Of a stretch of DNA of 64,000 nt, positions 56,542 to 64,000 are shown piece after piece. Positions within the stretch are counted from its first letter, which is position 1; every line of letters begins with the position of its first letter. The position numbers and the translations under genes were made by a program. Below the pieces are notes generated by a model that was not told where the DNA came from, ran no database searches, and saw only the letters and a list, made by a program, of their open reading frames with translations. The DNA is from Streptomyces fradiae (GTDB taxonomy: Bacteria; Actinomycetota; Actinomycetes; Streptomycetales; Streptomycetaceae): positions 6,634,001 through 6,698,000 of the forward strand of contig NZ_CP065958.1 of the NCBI RefSeq assembly GCF_041270065.1, read 5' to 3'.

Positions 56542-57933
56542 ATGGCAGCACCTTCGGCAGCCCCCCAGCGCATCGTCATCGAGAACGCGGCGATCGCGAC
56601 CGTGGACGCGAACGACACCGAGTACGCCACCGGCTACCTCGTCGTCGCCGACAACAAGATCGAGTCACTGGGAGCCGGCCGGGCCCCCGAGGGCCTGGAG
56701 AACGTGGTCCGGCGGATCGACGCCACCGGGCATCTGATCACGCCGGGTCTGATCAACACCCACCACCACTTCTACCAGTGGATCACCCGGGGCCTCGCGA
56801 CCGACCACAACCTCTTCAACTGGCTGGTGGCGCTCTACCCGACGTGGGCGCGGATCGACGAGTCGATGGTCCGCACCGCCGCGCAGGGCTCGCTCGCCAT
56901 GATGGCCCGCGGCGGTGTCACCACCGCGATGGACCACCACTACGTGTACCCGCAGGGCTCCGGCGACCTGTCCGGCGCCATCATCGGCGCCGCCGCCGAC
57001 ATGGGCGTCCGCTTCACCCTCGCCCGCGGCTCGATGGACCGCAGCGAGAAGGACGGCGGCCTGCCGCCGGACTTCGCCGTCGAGACCACCGAGGGCGCGC
57101 TCGCCGCGACCGAGGAGACGGTGAAGCAGTACCACGACGCCTCCTTCGACGCGATGACCCAGGTCGCCGTCGCCCCCTGCTCGCCCTTCTCCATCTCCAC
57201 CGAGCTGCTGCGCGAGGGCGCGGCCCTCGGCCGCCGGCTCGGCGTGCGCATGCACACCCACGGCTCGGAGACCGTGGAGGAGGAGAAGTTCTGCCACGAG
57301 CTGTTCGGCATGGGCCCGACCGACTACTTCGAGTCCACCGGCTTCCTCGGCGAGGACGTGTGGATGGCGCACTGCGTCCACATGAACGACTCCGACATCG
57401 CCGCCTTCGCCCGCACGAAGACCGGCGTCGCCCACTGCCCGTCCTCCAACGCGCGGCTCGCCGCCGGCATCGCCCGCGTCCCCGACATGCTGAAGGCGGG
57501 CGTCCCGGTCGGCCTCGGCGTCGACGGCACCGCCTCCAACGAGTCGGGCGAACTGCACACCGAGCTGCGCAACGCGCTCCTCATCAACCGCCTCGGCGCC
57601 CACCGCGAGGCCGCGCTCAACGCCCGCCAGGCCCTGCGCCTCGGCACCTTCGGCGGCGCGCAGGTGCTCGGCCGCGCCGACAGCATCGGCTCCCTGGAGC
57701 CGGGCAAGCTCGCCGACTTCGTCCTCTGGAAGATCGACGGCCTCGGCCACTCGTCGATCGCCGACCCGGTCACCGCCATCGTCTTCGGCGCGGCGGCCCC
57801 GGTCACCGCCTCCTTCGTCAACGGCCGGCAGATCGTGGAGAACAACCGACTGCTCACCGCCGACGAGGACGCCATCGCGCGTGACGCGCGCGCGGAGGCG
57901 CAGCGCCTGGCCCGCATCGCGGCCCGGGCCTGA
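56542..57933 (+). CDS. 8-oxoguanine deaminase (amidohydrolase)
   Basis: The protein has 463 residues. Metal ligands are in LINTHHHFYQW, RMHTHGSETVEE, HCVHMND and GVDGTASNESGE, the pattern of 8-oxoguanine deaminases rather than triazine hydrolases. The product is urate, feeding uricase. The ATG at 56542 follows gaaggaagcaccgcc; a GTG at 56503 is an alternative. Probably co-transcribed with the permease 48 bases upstream. Confidence 0.85.
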   Translation: MAAPSAAPQRIVIENAAIATVDANDTEYATGYLVVADNKIESLGAGRAPEGLENVVRRIDATGHLITPGLINTHHHFYQWITRGLATDHNLFNWLVALYPTWARIDESMVRTAAQGSLAMMARGGVTTAMDHHYVYPQGSGDLSGAIIGAAADMGVRFTLARGSMDRSEKDGGLPPDFAVETTEGALAATEETVKQYHDASFDAMTQVAVAPCSPFSISTELLREGAALGRRLGVRMHTHGSETVEEEKFCHELFGMGPTDYFESTGFLGEDVWMAHCVHMNDSDIAAFARTKTGVAHCPSSNARLAAGIARVPDMLKAGVPVGLGVDGTASNESGELHTELRNALLINRLGAHREAALNARQALRLGTFGGAQVLGRADSIGSLEPGKLADFVLWKIDGLGHSSIADPVTAIVFGAAAPVTASFVNGRQIVENNRLLTADEDAIARDARAEAQRLARIAARA

Positions 57934-57950
57934 CCCCTCCCCAAGGAGTC

Positions 57951-57976
57951 CGACCGAGGGGGACGGCCCTCGGTCG
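57951..57976 (+). terminator. Hairpin terminator after the deaminase
   Basis: A 10-bp stem (cgaccgaggg / ccctcggtcg) with a 6-base loop, 18 bases after the stop. The remaining part of 57934-58228 holds the promoter of the second permease and no gene. Confidence 0.8.
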
Positions 57977-58228
57977 GTCACCGCGGACCCGAGCGGGGTC
58001 CGCGGCTGCCGGACCGGGGGGTGTGCGTACGCACCAGTCGTACCGCACCCCCCGGGTCGGTGAACCCGTGTCCGCACCCCCACCGGACGCCCGTCCCGCG
58101 CGGCACCCCCTCCGCCGGCGCACCGCACCACCTCGCAACGAGCCGCACCTCCTGCACCTCGCACCGCATCGCACCACCTCCCTGACACCCGCGTCACCGC
58201 CGACGTGTACCCGACCGGAGGAACCGCC

Positions 58229-59680
58229 GTGGCCGCCAAGCCCCAGGTTCGCAATGCACAAGACGCAGGCAGCGCCCTCGACGGCGACCGGAGCAAGCAT
58301 CCGGTCGACGAGACCCTGCCCCCGATGAGAATGCTCACCAGCGGTCTGCAGCACGTGGCCGCCATGTACGCGGGCGTCGTCGCCCCGCCCCTGATCGTCG
58401 GAGCGGCCGTGGGCCTCTCCGGGACCGAACTGACCTTCCTCACCGGCGCCAGCCTCTTCACCGCCGGCCTCGCCACCTTCCTCCAGACCCTCGGCGTCTG
58501 GAAGATCGGTGCCAAGCTCCCGTTCGTCAACGGCGTCACCTTCGCCGGCGTCGCCCCGATGCTCGCCATCGTCGACACCACGAAGGACAAGGCCGACGCC
58601 CTCCCCGTGATCTTCGGCGCGATCATCGTCGCCGGACTCCTCGGCTTCATAGCCGCCCCCTGGTTCTCCCGCCTCGTGCGGTTCTTCCCGCCCGTCGTGA
58701 CCGGCTCCGTCATCACCCTGATCGGCGTCTCCCTGCTGCCGGTCGCCTTCGGCTGGGCCCAGGGCCCCAACCCCGCGGCGCCCGACTACGGTTCGACCAC
58801 CTATCTCTCGCTCGCCGGCATCACCCTGGCGATCGTGCTGCTGCTCCGCCGCTTCACCACCGGCTTCCTCAAGCAGATCGCCGTCCTGGTCGGTCTGGTG
58901 CTGGGCACGCTCATCGCGATCCCGTTCGGCGCCACCGACTTCAGCCCGGTGACGGAGGCCGACGTCGTCGGCTTCCCGGCCCCCTTCCACTTCGGCGCCC
59001 CGCAGTTCGCGCTCGCCGCGATCATCTCGATGTGCGTCGTCATGCTGGTCTCCATGACCGAGTCGACCGCCGACATGCTCGCGCTCGGCGAGATCGTCGA
59101 ACGGCCGGCCGACGAGAAGACCATCGCGGCCGGACTGCGCGCCGACACCCTCGGCTCGGCGCTCAGCCCCCTCTTCAACGGCTTCATGTGCAGCGCCTTC
59201 GCACAGAACATCGGCCTGGTCGCGATGACCCGGATCCGCAGCCGCTTCGTGGTCGCCTGCGGCGGCGGCTTCCTGCTCCTGATGGGCCTCTCGCCGGTGG
59301 CCGCCTCGCTGATCTCGGTCGTGCCCCGGCCGGTGCTCGGCGGCGCGGGCGTCGTCCTCTTCGGCTCGGTCGCCGCGAGCGGCATCCAGACCCTGGTCAA
59401 GGCCGGCCTGGAGAAGGACAACAACGTGCTGATCGTCGCCGTCTCGCTGGCGGTCGGCATCATCCCGATCACCAAGCCGGACTTCTACCACGCCTTCCCC
59501 GAGACGGCGCAGATCATCCTGGACTCCGGCATCTCCACCGGCTGTGTGGCCGCCGTGCTGCTCAACCTGGTCTTCAACCACCTCGGCAGGAGCCGGGACG
59601 CCGACACCGTGACCGCGCCGATGGAGCCGGGCGAGGAGATCTCCGAGACGGCCTCCGCGAAGGCGGCCCACGTCCACTGA
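58229..59680 (+). CDS. NCS2 nucleobase:cation symporter (second copy)
   Basis: The protein has 483 residues. It is a clear paralogue of the permease at 55066-56493: QNIGLVAMTRIRSR (NAT signature), MTESTADMLALGE, and the N-terminal GLQHVAAMYAGVVAPPLIVG block. GTG start after cggaggaaccgcc. It probably differs in substrate (urate against xanthine), but the sequence does not decide this. Confidence 0.9.
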   Translation: MAAKPQVRNAQDAGSALDGDRSKHPVDETLPPMRMLTSGLQHVAAMYAGVVAPPLIVGAAVGLSGTELTFLTGASLFTAGLATFLQTLGVWKIGAKLPFVNGVTFAGVAPMLAIVDTTKDKADALPVIFGAIIVAGLLGFIAAPWFSRLVRFFPPVVTGSVITLIGVSLLPVAFGWAQGPNPAAPDYGSTTYLSLAGITLAIVLLLRRFTTGFLKQIAVLVGLVLGTLIAIPFGATDFSPVTEADVVGFPAPFHFGAPQFALAAIISMCVVMLVSMTESTADMLALGEIVERPADEKTIAAGLRADTLGSALSPLFNGFMCSAFAQNIGLVAMTRIRSRFVVACGGGFLLLMGLSPVAASLISVVPRPVLGGAGVVLFGSVAASGIQTLVKAGLEKDNNVLIVAVSLAVGIIPITKPDFYHAFPETAQIILDSGISTGCVAAVLLNLVFNHLGRSRDADTVTAPMEPGEEISETASAKAAHVH

Positions 59681-59739
59681 ACCGCCGCCCGCACCACCCC
59701 CACGCCGCCCCGGTCCCCGCGCACGCCGCGGGGCCCGGG

Positions 59740-60600
59740 GTGCCGGGCGTGCGCCCGCCCGCCGTGGTCCTGGTCAACCCCAACACCTCGGCGGCCACGA
59801 CCCGGATGATGACCGGCATCGCCCGCCGCGCCCTCGCCGGCACGGGCCTCCGGGTCCGGGGCGTCACAGTCGCTACCGGCCCGCCGATGCTCACCGACCC
59901 CGCCGCCCTGCGCGCCGCCGCCCCGCACGTCGTGGCGGCCGCGCACCAGGCCCTGACCTCGGGCGACTGCGCGGCCCTGATCGTCGCGGCCTTCGGCGAC
60001 CCGGGAGTCCCGGAACTCCGCGCGCTGCCGTGGCCCATGACGGTTGCCCCGACCCCGCCGCACCGCCCCGGGCCAGGCCGAGGGCGGTGCGCCGCCCCCG
60101 GTCCCGCGCAGGCGCCCGTACCCGCCCCCGCACTCGCGTCAGAGCCCGAGCCTGTACCCGGGCTCGCGCCCGTACCCGGTCTTGCGCCAGCACCCGCACC
60201 CGTACCCCTGGTCGGTATCGGCGAGGCGGCCCTCGCCGAGGCCGCCGCGGGCGGCCGGCGGTTCGGCGTCGCGACGACCACACCGCTCCTGGCCGGCTCG
60301 ATCGACGCCCAGGTCGCCCGCCTCGGCCTCGCGGCCTCGTACACGGGCGCCCGCTTCACCGCCGGCGACCCCGAACTCCTCGCCGCCCGCCCCGAGTCGC
60401 TGCTCGCCGCCCTGGAGACCGCCGCCCGCGCCTGCGCCGTACGGGACGGGGCCGAGGTGGTCGTCATCGGCGGCGGCCCGCTCGGCGAGGCCGCCGACGT
60501 CCTCGGCTCGCGTCTCGCCGTCCCGGTGGTCGCCCCGATCCCGGCCGCCTGCCGCCGGATCGCCCGCGCCCTGGGCGTCTCCGGCCCGCGACGCTCCTGA
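59740..60600 (+). CDS. Asp/Glu-hydantoin racemase family protein with a Pro/Ala insertion
   Basis: The protein has about 286 residues. VVLVNPNTSAATTRMM, ALIVAAFGDPGVPELR, GIGEAALAEAA and AEVVVIGGGPLG are the racemase core; the first catalytic Cys is replaced here by the FGDPG context, as the pattern lacks a Cys. A stretch of about 50 residues of PxPA repeats (60045-60205) interrupts the fold just before GIGEAAL. The start is uncertain (GTG 59740 or 59749). It may racemise allantoin or hydantoin, in line with its position. Confidence 0.7.
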   Translation: MPGVRPPAVVLVNPNTSAATTRMMTGIARRALAGTGLRVRGVTVATGPPMLTDPAALRAAAPHVVAAAHQALTSGDCAALIVAAFGDPGVPELRALPWPMTVAPTPPHRPGPGRGRCAAPGPAQAPVPAPALASEPEPVPGLAPVPGLAPAPAPVPLVGIGEAALAEAAAGGRRFGVATTTPLLAGSIDAQVARLGLAASYTGARFTAGDPELLAARPESLLAALETAARACAVRDGAEVVVIGGGPLGEAADVLGSRLAVPVVAPIPAACRRIARALGVSGPRRS

Positions 60601-60607
60601 CACGCCC

Positions 60608-61183
60608 TCACCGCTCCACCGCCATCCGCCGCCCGCACTCGCGGGCCAGATGCGGATAGGCCGCCGCGATCGCCTCGTACACCCGGCGGCGCAGCAGCCG
60701 CTCGGCCTCGGCGCGGCCGGTGTCGCCGTACAGGCCGTCGAGCAGCGTGTCGTAACGGGAGAGGGCGTGCCGGAGATAGCCGACCTGCCAGCGGACCATC
60801 GCGCCCGCCGCCCCGCCGGGACTGCGGGCGCCGAGCAGGTGCCGGTGCCGCACCGCGCGCCGCTCCAGTTCGGCGGCGGGGAGCCGGGGGACCTCGATGG
60901 GTTCGGCGCGGATCGACGCGAGGACCGCGAGGCGCCGCCGCTCGGCGCCCGCACCGGCCGCCGCCGAACCACGCCCCGCCACGGCGGAGGCACCCAGGAA
61001 CTCCGGGGTGCGCTCCACCGCCTCGACCCGCGCGAGGAGATAGAGCAGCACCGGGGCGAGCGACCACCGCCGCGGGTCGCGCCCCTGCACATCGGCCTGG
61101 CCGAGCAGCTCGCCGATCATCGCGTCGCTCCAGCCGCGCCCGCGCAGCCCGGCCAGCGTCACATACGTCGTACGGTCCGTCAC
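60608..61183 (-). CDS. Hypothetical protein (191 aa)
   Basis: Helical, Arg/Ala-rich protein (VTLAGLRGRGWSDAMIGELLGQADVQG, WQVGYLRHALSRYDTLLDGLYG, YPHLARECGRRMAV). GTG start preceded by GGGGGA. The first segment could be an HTH. No family recognised. Convergent with the racemase gene. Confidence 0.5.
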   Translation of the reverse strand: MTDRTTYVTLAGLRGRGWSDAMIGELLGQADVQGRDPRRWSLAPVLLYLLARVEAVERTPEFLGASAVAGRGSAAAGAGAERRRLAVLASIRAEPIEVPRLPAAELERRAVRHRHLLGARSPGGAAGAMVRWQVGYLRHALSRYDTLLDGLYGDTGRAEAERLLRRRVYEAIAAAYPHLARECGRRMAVER

Positions 61184-61324
61184 GATTCCCCCAGATTCGA
61201 CTACGGAGAGTGATGAATCCAGTGAAGCGCACCCCACTGACAACGCCCTCTTGCCCCCGCTCCGCCCGCCGTGGGATATAGGTCCAGACCTTTCACCGGA
61301 CCCGCCGGACGGAGGCACCCCCCC

Positions 61325-62293
61325 ATGCGCCGCCCCTGCACCGCACTCGCCCTCACGGCCGCAGCCCTGGCCGCCCTGACCGCCCTCACCGCCTGCTCCG
61401 GCGCCGCCGCGGCCCCCCAGGACACCCGCGCCCCCACCACCCCCACCGGCCTCACCGCCACCGCCGGCAGCGCCACCACCGTCCACGTCATGTGGAGCGC
61501 CGCCACCGACGACCGGGCCGTCACCGGCTACGCCGTCTACCGCCAGGGCCGCAAGATCAAGGACCTGCCCGCCGGCACCCTGATGACCGACGTCACTCGC
61601 CTCGCCCCCGCCACCCCGTACACCTTCACCGTCCGCGCCCGAGACGCCGCCGGCAACCTCTCCCCGGACAGCGCCGCCGTCACCGCCACCACCCCCGCCG
61701 CGAGCGCCGAGGACCGCACCGCACCCACCCGCCCCACCGCCCTGCGCCTCACCCCCGCCGGACCCGACGCCGTGACCCTCGCCTGGCGCCCCGCCCGCGA
61801 CGACACCCGCGTCACCGCCTACGACGTCTACCAGTCCGGCTCCCGCATCCACACCGTCCCCGGCACCGCCACCGAGGCCCGCGTCACCGGCCTGCGTCCC
61901 GCCACCGCCTACTCCTTCACCGTCCGCGCCCGCGACGCCGCCGAGAACTCCTCACCCGACAGCGACGCGGTCCCGCTCACCACCCCCGCCGTCCCCGGCC
62001 ACCGCCCCGCCACCGCCCCCACCGGCGTCACGGTCCGCGCCGCCGAGGGCACCCTCACCGTCACCTGGACCCCGCCCCGCACTGCCACCCCCGTCAAGGA
62101 GCACCAGCTCCACCTGAACGGCCGCTTCGCCACCACCATCGTCTGGGGCGCCGACCCCGGCCCCGGCCCGGTCAGCTACACCCTCACCGTCCCCGCCACC
62201 CCCGGCGTCCGCTACGCCCTCACCCTGCGCGCCAAGCTTCCCGACGGCACCTGGGGCGACTTCTCGACACCGGTCACGGTGGTGACGGTCTGA
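61325..62293 (+). CDS. Secreted lipoprotein with three fibronectin type III domains
   Basis: The protein has 322 residues. A signal peptide ending in the lipobox LTAC leads to three FnIII repeats. Each has VxxxWxxAxDDxxVTxYxVY or a similar strand, followed by PATxYxFTVRARDAA. The third repeat is more divergent. Such modules occur in cell-surface or carbohydrate-binding proteins. Start at 61325, with ggaggcacc upstream. Confidence 0.85.
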   Translation: MRRPCTALALTAAALAALTALTACSGAAAAPQDTRAPTTPTGLTATAGSATTVHVMWSAATDDRAVTGYAVYRQGRKIKDLPAGTLMTDVTRLAPATPYTFTVRARDAAGNLSPDSAAVTATTPAASAEDRTAPTRPTALRLTPAGPDAVTLAWRPARDDTRVTAYDVYQSGSRIHTVPGTATEARVTGLRPATAYSFTVRARDAAENSSPDSDAVPLTTPAVPGHRPATAPTGVTVRAAEGTLTVTWTPPRTATPVKEHQLHLNGRFATTIVWGADPGPGPVSYTLTVPATPGVRYALTLRAKLPDGTWGDFSTPVTVVTV

Positions 62294-62344
62294 CGGACGT
62301 CGCCGACCCGGCACGCCGCCCCGCCCCGAACTACGCTGGGAAGC

Positions 62345-64000
62345 GTGGCCGAGATCGTTCTCACCAACACCGGTCTTGACGCGTTCCTGGCAGCGCACCC
62401 CGAGTTCCGGGGACCCGGCGCGGCCCGGGCCGCCGACGCCGTCCTGGGCCTGCTCGCGCTGCGCGGGGCGGACCGGACGAGCGGGCTGCCGGAACCCACG
62501 CCCGCGCTGGTCAGACGGCTCCTCGTGGAGGACCTGCCGGCCTTCGTGGGCGCCGCGCCCGCCGAGCTCGACGTCTACCCGGCCGTCCTGCGGGCCCTGG
62601 TCGCCGGGCTCGACGGAGAGCGCCGCCGGCGCGTCGAAGGGGCGATCGGCGAGGCCGAGCCCGACTTCGCCCGCGCCATGGGCGACCCCGGCAACCTCAC
62701 CTGGCCCCGCTGGTACGCCCAGCTGCTGCGCGCCGACGGCACCGACCCCGGCGACCCCGGAGCCGTACGCGACTGGCTCGCCCGGCTCGACGGGCCGCCG
62801 CTGCCCGACGGCATGCGCCGGGCCGACCTCATGGGCCGCACCGCGCTCGCCGACGTCCTCCTCGCCGAGGTCCTGACCAGGGCCTACGTCCGGGACGCCG
62901 AGCATCCGCCGGCCGCCGGGCCGCTGCTCGGCGACCACGACGTGGCCCAGGGCATCGGCACCGTCGCCGCCGCGCTGCTCGACCGGTGGACCGCCGCCGG
63001 ACTCGCCGAGGAACTGGCCGGTCAATACGCCCACCTCGCCCCCGGACCCGACGACTTCCCCCACCTCGTCCTCGCCGACGCCCTCCTCGACGAGCACCTG
63101 GACTACTACGGCGACACCGCCGTGCCGCTCCCGCCGCCCGAGGGCGCGATCGGGGCCGGAGGCGGGGACGTCGAGGCCGACGCCGACCTCCTCGCCGGCG
63201 CCGTCGACGCCCTCGAAGGCGCCGACGGGGAGGACTCCGGGCCGTACGGCGGCGAGGCCGCGCACCTGCTCTACACCCTCTACCAGCGCGGCTGCTCCGC
63301 CGAGTCGGTCGCCCGCCGCGCCGCCGAGTTCGAGGACTGGACCGTCGACCCGGCCCTGGAGGACGCGCCGGTCCCCGTACCGCCGCCCGCGTCCCCCGGC
63401 TACACCACCCCGACCGCCGGCGAGCTCGCCCGGCTGCTCGGCACGCCCGGCCTCACCGACACCGACCGCGCCCGGCTCGACAAACCCGCCCGCGAGCTCG
63501 CCGCCGTCGTCGACCGGCTCGCCGCCACCGGACTCGTCTTCCGCAACGGCGACGCCTTCGGGCTCACCGCGCGCGGCTGCGCCGCGGTCCGTTATCTGCT
63601 CGCCGTGCGCCGCGTCGAGGTCCCCGACGCCGCCGAGACGGCCGGCTGGGACGCCGCCCGGCTGGTCGCCGCCGCCGAGGGCTGGCCGCAGGCCGCCGCG
63701 AGCCCGGTGCTCGGCGCCTGGCTGACCGCCCGGGACGGCGCCGAGCAGGCCTGGAGCGAACTCTTCGACGCGGTCGGCACGGTCAACGCCCGCACCCCCG
63801 ACGCCGCCTCGACCCGCGCGCTGCTCGGCCTCCTCGACTGGTCCGCCGTGCCGTCGGGCGCCCTCCGCGCCGCCCTCGCCGACCCGGTGGCCGGCGCCCG
63901 TGCCGCGGCCGAACTGACCGTCCGCGGCGAGCCGGTCGACCCGGCCGCGGTGCCCGCCTCCGCCCGCGCCCTCGCCGTCCTGGACGCCCTCCCGGCGAAG
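62345..64000 (+). CDS. Large hypothetical protein, 5' part
   Basis: GTG start; 552 codons without a stop to the window's end. A mostly helical, acidic/Ala-rich protein that resembles Streptomyces plant-invasion-type hypothetical proteins of unknown role, with no catalytic motif visible. The end of the gene is outside the window. Confidence 0.65.
   Translation, partial: MAEIVLTNTGLDAFLAAHPEFRGPGAARAADAVLGLLALRGADRTSGLPEPTPALVRRLLVEDLPAFVGAAPAELDVYPAVLRALVAGLDGERRRRVEGAIGEAEPDFARAMGDPGNLTWPRWYAQLLRADGTDPGDPGAVRDWLARLDGPPLPDGMRRADLMGRTALADVLLAEVLTRAYVRDAEHPPAAGPLLGDHDVAQGIGTVAAALLDRWTAAGLAEELAGQYAHLAPGPDDFPHLVLADALLDEHLDYYGDTAVPLPPPEGAIGAGGGDVEADADLLAGAVDALEGADGEDSGPYGGEAAHLLYTLYQRGCSAESVARRAAEFEDWTVDPALEDAPVPVPPPASPGYTTPTAGELARLLGTPGLTDTDRARLDKPARELAAVVDRLAATGLVFRNGDAFGLTARGCAAVRYLLAVRRVEVPDAAETAGWDAARLVAAAEGWPQAAASPVLGAWLTARDGAEQAWSELFDAVGTVNARTPDAASTRALLGLLDWSAVPSGALRAALADPVAGARAAAELTVRGEPVDPAAVPASARALAVLDALPAK

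Noticed and set aside
57854..59677. 607-codon frame antisense to the second NCS2 permease (similar frames oppose the first permease, catalase and relaxase)
   Set aside because: All are shadows of strongly biased sense genes, with compositions unlike real proteins.

Overview
The window comes from a Streptomyces-type actinomycete. GC is very high, GTG and TTG starts are common, and many genes overlap by 1-4 bases. The content is typical of the genus: a secreted M4 protease, a secreted beta-propeller phytase, TIGR04222 and MTH1187-like proteins, and a glyoxylate/urate catabolic block. The order of that block (glyoxylate carboligase, catalase, tartronate semialdehyde reductase, hydroxypyruvate isomerase, urate genes) resembles what I remember of Streptomyces coelicolor; this is recall, not a search.

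Layout. (1) 1-2856: chromosomal secreted enzymes, namely the 3' part of an M4 metallopeptidase and a phytase, followed by 0.7 kb of non-coding DNA with a striking poly-G hairpin. (2) About 3.46-34.53 kb: a probable integrative mobilizable element or genomic island. It is bounded by a perfect 19-bp direct repeat (3462-3480 and 34512-34530). Its right end has tyrosine integrase, excisionase, XRE repressor, a replication-initiator-like gene, a DnaC-like ATPase, DUF2637, MobC and an HUH relaxase. No FtsK/TraB-type DNA pump was found, so it looks mobilizable rather than self-transmissible. (3) 34.6-44.0 kb: flanking chromosome with CorA, an AlkZ-like winged-helix protein, a GAF-LuxR regulator divergent from two acyl-CoA synthetases, a GNAT and a TIGR04222 protein. 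(4) 44.2-60.6 kb: glyoxylate and urate catabolism. (5) 60.6-64.0 kb: uncharacterised genes and a fibronectin-III lipoprotein.

The island cargo is the most interesting part. From 7.7 to 13.0 kb seven genes run in one direction: a sigma-70-like protein, an HTH protein, an ImmA/IrrE-like zinc peptidase, a DUF3892 protein, a ubiquitin-like protein, a ThiF/E1-type adenylyltransferase with a DUF6791-like N-terminus, and a DUF6527 protein. The last three form a tight translationally overlapping set that I interpret as a bacterial ubiquitin-like conjugation system, probably for defence, behind a proteolysis-linked regulatory module. The Ubl lacks a terminal Gly-Gly and the E1 lacks a cysteine in the usual catalytic region. 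From 13.2 to 23.0 kb follows an uncharacterised small-molecule or glycan cluster: three glycosyltransferases, a PIG-L deacetylase, two APH-fold kinases, a thymidylate-kinase-like enzyme and a flavoprotein.

In the catabolic block, 8-oxoguanine deaminase and two NCS2 permeases would supply purines. Uricase, HIU hydrolase and OHCU decarboxylase would convert urate to allantoin. Glyoxylate carboligase, hydroxypyruvate isomerase and tartronate semialdehyde reductase would handle the glyoxylate produced later; no allantoin-degrading genes lie in the window. Two shared operator types are visible. A pair of 15-bp TTCCG-N5-CGGAA-like sites 21 bp apart precedes both the carboligase and the isomerase-reductase operon. 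A TCAACA-N3-TGTTGA palindrome overlaps the -35 box of both the catalase and the urate operon, which would couple H2O2 removal to uricase.
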